Source: Acidobacteriota bacterium
Lineage (GTDB): Bacteria > Acidobacteriota > Terriglobia > Acidiferrales > UBA7541
Length of the DNA stretch: 9,472 nucleotides
Assembly (NCBI GenBank): GCA_003161195.1
Contig: PMOV01000235.1
Coordinates: forward strand, 1-9,472
Direction of reading: 5' to 3'
Positions 6,523-9,472 of the stretch are shown here, one piece after another. The position numbers and the translations under genes are program-made. Below the pieces are notes generated by a model, which ran no database searches, was not told where the DNA came from, and was given only the letters and a program-made list of their open reading frames with translations. How positions within the stretch are numbered: the first letter of the stretch is position 1; the number at the start of each line of letters is the position of its first letter.

Positions 6523-6608
6523 GCACCCGCGCCAGTGGACCTGTGAAAATAGGGTGAATAACTTCCGCGTTCGTTTCGCCATACTTTCGCTGGCGAGCGA
6601 CGCGGACG

Positions 6609-6646
6609 ATACTTCGCCCACGGCAAGACTAGGCCCGGCGAAGTAT
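6609..6646. repeat. Perfect 10-bp inverted repeat in the phoR-peptide gap
   Basis: ATACTTCGCC (6609-6618) and GGCGAAGTAT (6637-6646) are perfect complements around 18 bases. The gap between the RBS of the repeat peptide and the phoR stop (6459-6792) holds no gene that I can support. Besides this repeat it has a smaller GTACC/GGTAC pair (6665-6669, 6679-6683) and TTGTG/CACAA (6702-6706, 6711-6715). The role could be an RNA structure, a protein-binding site or a small RNA. Confidence 0.45.
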
Positions 6647-6722
6647 GGGAGCAACAGTACGGTAGTACCGATATTTATGGTACCGGTGCCCGCATCGCCC
6701 TTTGTGTCGCCACAACAGGCCC

Positions 6723-6741
6723 CCGGGATGCCCCTTCCCGG
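6723..6741 (-). terminator. Candidate terminator hairpin after phoR
   Basis: CCGGGA (6723-6728) pairs with TCCCGG (6736-6741) around 7 bases, about 50 bases past the phoR stop in the direction of transcription. No T tract follows on the minus strand, so it may only pause polymerase or protect the mRNA end. Confidence 0.3.
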
Positions 6742-6792
6742 CTATATCATGCTGTGTCGATTGGCTTTACCTGTGAAACCGACGACGGCCTC

Positions 6793-8643
6793 TTAGTGGT
6801 TCGCCGGCCGGGGACCGCCGTTGCGGCCGCTCGCCGGCACGCTCACCGCCGTGCGCGACGCCATCGCCGCGTGGTCGTACACCGGCACCGAGAAATGAAA
6901 CTCCGAGCCTTGCCCGATCTCGCTCTCGACCCATAGGCGTCCGCCATGCACCTCTACCAAGTGCTTGGCGATCGCCAGTCCCAGGCCCGTGCCGCCCACT
7001 TCCCGCGAGCGCGCGGCATCCACGCGGTAAAAGCGCTCGAAGATGCGCGGCTGGTCGGCTTTCGGTATGCCGATGCCGGTGTCGGAAACCGTGAACACCA
7101 CCTCGCGGCCGATATGCGACGCCGTGAGCGTGATCTTCCCTCCCGGCAGCGTGTATTGGATCGCGTTGTCCAGCAGGTTCTGCAGCACTTCGGCGAGTCG
7201 CCGCCGGTCTGCGGCCATGTCCGGCAATTCTTCCGGCACCTTCACCAGAATCTCTAATTCTTTCTCGCCCGCGCGCCGCTGTGCGGTTTCGAGACACGTG
7301 GCCACGAACTCCGTCACCCCGGTATCGCTGATTTCCAGTTCCAGCCGGTCCGCATCCATCTTCGAGAGCTTCAGCAGATCGTCGGTCAGCCGCGCCAGTC
7401 GCCGCGAATGCTCCACGATAATTTCGAGAAAGCGTCCGCGATTCTGCGCGTCATCCAGCGCTCCGGCCAGCAGCGTCTCCGCGAATCCCTGAATCGCCGT
7501 CAGCGGCGTTTTGAATTCGTGCGAGACGTTGGCCACGAAATCGCGCCGCACCCGCTCCAGTTTCCGCAGGTCCGTGATGTCGTGCAGCACGATCACCGCC
7601 CCGGAGGTTTTTCCCGCCGTTACACTGGCCACCGTGGCCGCAAAAAAGTGCTGCCGCAGCGTGCCGGTCACCACTTCCGCCTCCACGCGCGGCTCCCCGT
7701 GCAGTACGCGGCGCACCGCCTCCACCAACTCCGACTGGCGCACGATTTCCACCAGCGCGCTGCCGGATTGCGGCGCTCCGCCGATGCCCAGGATTTCCGA
7801 AAAACCTGGGTTCGCGAAGACCAGCCGCTCGGACCCGTTCACCACCGCCACGCCTTCCACCATACTGCCCAGAATCGCGGATGAAAGATTGCGCTCTTCC
7901 CTCAACGTGCGAATCGTCCCGTCCAGCCGGGAAGCCGTCTGGTTCAGCGAATTGCCCAGCGCCTCCAGCGCGTCTCCCGAGCCGTCGCCGGGAAGCGGGC
8001 GAAAATCCCCCTCCGCCACGCGCCGTGAGAATTCCTTCAGCCGGTCCACGCGGTCGCTAAACGAGCGCGACACCAGCAGCGTCGCGGCCCCCGCGATCAG
8101 CAGAATCACCAGTGACCACAGGCCCAGGCTGCGGCGGAAGGCGGCCAGCGATTCATTGCTGGTTTGCAGCGGCAGCGCGAAGCGCAAAATCACTGGAGCG
8201 CCGCCCGGGGCGGTTTCCCGGATGGCGTAGTACAACGAGTCCTGCTGCAAGGAAACGCTGCGCCGCGACGACTGCCCGCTGCCGTGCGCCAGCGCATCGC
8301 GAATCTCCGGGCGGTCGCCGTGATTTTCCATGGTGCGCGGATCGATCATCGAATCGGCCAGCACCTGACCGCTGGCGGAGATCACCGTGACGCGCACTCC
8401 GGTCACGGACATTTGCGCTACCCACTCGCGCAATTCCGTGTTTGAGGTATCGGTGGCCGCCAGCGCCGCGGCCGGAGGAACATGCAGCTGCGCGGCGCGC
8501 GCGACGGAGATGAGCTCCGCGAAGCCCGTGCGTTCGTAATCGCGCCGCAGCGCCCGCTCCGCAAGGAAATACACGGCCAGCAGCACGCACAGCAGCAGCG
8601 CTAGAAACGTGAACGCGAGTTTTGCGAAAAGATTACGCCGCAC
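6793..8643 (-). CDS. phoR: Sensor histidine kinase, PhoR type (HAMP-PAS-HisKA-HATPase)
   Basis: This 616-residue inner-membrane kinase should autophosphorylate and pass phosphate to the response regulator encoded just upstream. TM1 is at about 8-28 and TM2 at about 174-193, enclosing an extracytoplasmic region of about 145 residues. HAMP follows (about 190-243), then PAS (about 250-360, ILGSMVEGVAVVNG), then HisKA with phospho-acceptor His375 in NVSHEFKTPLT. The ATP-binding domain has the N box NLLDNAIQYT (489-498), G1 DTGIGIP (521-527), F box FERFYRVD (535-542) and G2 GGTGLGLAIAK (550-560). All catalytic residues are present. The start is GTG at 8643, overlapping the phoB end by 11 bases with no clear RBS, suggesting translational coupling. 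The C-terminal tail after 590 is low-complexity. Phosphate sensing is inferred from family likeness; no pst or phoU gene is visible. Confidence 0.9.
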   Translation of the reverse strand: MRRNLFAKLAFTFLALLLCVLLAVYFLAERALRRDYERTGFAELISVARAAQLHVPPAAALAATDTSNTELREWVAQMSVTGVRVTVISASGQVLADSMIDPRTMENHGDRPEIRDALAHGSGQSSRRSVSLQQDSLYYAIRETAPGGAPVILRFALPLQTSNESLAAFRRSLGLWSLVILLIAGAATLLVSRSFSDRVDRLKEFSRRVAEGDFRPLPGDGSGDALEALGNSLNQTASRLDGTIRTLREERNLSSAILGSMVEGVAVVNGSERLVFANPGFSEILGIGGAPQSGSALVEIVRQSELVEAVRRVLHGEPRVEAEVVTGTLRQHFFAATVASVTAGKTSGAVIVLHDITDLRKLERVRRDFVANVSHEFKTPLTAIQGFAETLLAGALDDAQNRGRFLEIIVEHSRRLARLTDDLLKLSKMDADRLELEISDTGVTEFVATCLETAQRRAGEKELEILVKVPEELPDMAADRRRLAEVLQNLLDNAIQYTLPGGKITLTASHIGREVVFTVSDTGIGIPKADQPRIFERFYRVDAARSREVGGTGLGLAIAKHLVEVHGGRLWVESEIGQGSEFHFSVPVYDHAAMASRTAVSVPASGRNGGPRPANH

Positions 8644-9328
8644 GAGTTTCGAACAAATAGCCCGCGCCGCGCACAGTCTTTAGATGCAGGGGATTTTCCG
8701 GGTCGCTTTCGATCTTTTCCCGCAGCCGGCGCACGTACACGTCCACGCTGCGTGGCGTAACAAAGCGATCCGTGCCCCACACCGCATCCAGCAACTGGTC
8801 GCGCGTGAACACGCGGTTCGGTCGCGAGGCTAGATAATACAACAGCCGGAACTCCAGCGTGCTCAGCGGCACCGGTTTCCCGGAATGGCTGACGCGGTAA
8901 GAAGCCGGGTCGATGGCCAGCTTGCCCACTTCGATGGTGCGCGGCGCATCCGCCGGCGGCTCCGCGCGGCGCAGCAAAGCCTTCACGCGGGCCAGCAGTT
9001 CGCGCGGGCTGAAGGGCTTGGTGACGTAATCGTCGGCGCCCATCTCCAGGCCCACCACGCGGTCCGCTTCGTCGCCGCGCGCGGTCAGCATCAGAATGGG
9101 CAAGCGGTTCAGCGAGTCGTCGCGCCGCACTTCGCGGCAAATATCCAGACCCGAAAGTTTCGGCAGCATCAGATCCAGCAGCAGCAAATCCGGCGGCGTC
9201 TTCTTGAGCGTGGTAAGTCCCGTGCCGCCGTCGAATGCGGCGGACACCTGAAAACCTTCATTGGCGAGATTGTAGCGCACGAGTTCGACGATATCGCGAT
9301 CGTCCTCGATGATCAGTACGCGTTTCAT
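8633..9328 (-). CDS. phoB: Response regulator, PhoB/OmpR family
   Basis: This is a 231-residue DNA-binding regulator, the usual length for the family. The receiver domain (1 to about 120) has acidic pocket Asp9/Asp10, phospho-acceptor Asp52 in LLLLDLMLPKLSG, Thr82 and Lys104 (VTKPFSP). The C-terminal winged-helix domain (about 130-228) has the expected LSTLEFRLLYYLASRPNRVFTRDQL start, the recognition-helix region RSVDVYVRRLREKI, and the closing VRGAGYLF hairpin. ATG 9328 is chosen because the conserved KRVLIIEDD begins there. The frame stays open to the window edge but the extra 48 residues do not resemble a receiver. The RBS is weak (AGAG). It is cotranscribed with the kinase gene that overlaps its 3' end. 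It probably regulates phosphate genes, but its target sites are not in view. Confidence 0.92.
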   Translation of the reverse strand: MKRVLIIEDDRDIVELVRYNLANEGFQVSAAFDGGTGLTTLKKTPPDLLLLDLMLPKLSGLDICREVRRDDSLNRLPILMLTARGDEADRVVGLEMGADDYVTKPFSPRELLARVKALLRRAEPPADAPRTIEVGKLAIDPASYRVSHSGKPVPLSTLEFRLLYYLASRPNRVFTRDQLLDAVWGTDRFVTPRSVDVYVRRLREKIESDPENPLHLKTVRGAGYLFETRAA

Positions 9329-9428
9329 GCTCTGTGAACGCAATGCTCGGCGGCCTTGCGGAAGTGTACCGTAGGGCGGAGCGATGCGATAGCTGGGCTG
9401 AGGATTTTGGTCACTGGGAATTGGATGA

Positions 9429-9444
9429 GACACCTTTGAGTGTC
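9429..9444. promoter_or_regulatory. Small dyad upstream of phoB
   Basis: GACAC (9429-9433) and GTGTC (9440-9444) are inverted around 6 bases, about 100 bases upstream of phoB. No Pho-box-like direct repeat and no strong promoter were found in 9329-9472. The dyad is short and could be chance. Confidence 0.15.
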
Positions 9445-9472
9445 GCGATTCGGCGTGACGCAGAGATAACAC

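Noticed and set aside
6127..6546. 139-codon + strand ORF over the repeat peptide, with its own Gly/Val/Phe-rich repeats
   Set aside because: Its repeat units are the antisense reading of the 36-bp repeats. Variation between units is synonymous only on the minus-strand frame, which also has the signal peptide and RBS.
9329..9472. N-terminal extension of PhoB to the window edge
   Set aside because: Receiver domains begin at KRVLIIEDD and the extension is unlike any known domain; the open frame is probably chance.

Overview
The window looks like chromosomal DNA from a high-GC Gram-negative bacterium, most likely an acidobacterium. The phylum is inferred from the style of several proteins (zinc-ribbon/RDD membrane protein, orphan multi-TM membrane protein pair, adaptor plus ATPase cassette); no rRNA or other marker confirms it. 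No tRNA, rRNA, CRISPR array, transposase or phage gene was seen.

Left part (1-3831, + strand). An atypical short-chain dehydrogenase/reductase (85-972) comes first. A roughly 600-base stretch without an intact gene follows. It holds two hairpins, a minus-strand protein-like remnant split by a frameshift (987-1207), and a long possible leader. Next is a two-gene efflux-type cassette: a MacA/HlyD-like periplasmic adaptor (1580-2998) and a MacB/LolD-type ABC ATPase (3088-3831). The permease expected with these two is not in the window.

Middle part (3851-6458, - strand). A zinc-ribbon plus RDD-domain membrane protein converges on the ABC ATPase with only 19 bases between the stop codons. Upstream of it are a 7-TM membrane protein and a small single-TM protein that overlap by ATGA and are therefore probably translationally coupled. 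Upstream again is a 72-residue exported peptide made of a signal sequence and three perfect copies of a 12-residue Pro-rich repeat, with its own good RBS and a plausible promoter. A 334-base gap rich in inverted repeats separates this peptide from the next operon.

Right part (6793-9328, - strand). A PhoB-type response regulator and a PhoR-type sensor kinase overlap by 11 bases. The kinase has a large extracytoplasmic sensor region followed by HAMP, PAS, HisKA and HATPase domains. No pst or phoU gene is visible, so the phosphate assignment rests on family resemblance only.

The least conventional item is the repeat peptide at 6240-6458. Its three repeats differ in DNA only at synonymous third positions, which argues for selection on the peptide. 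The membrane protein pair beside it may be functionally linked, but that is inference.
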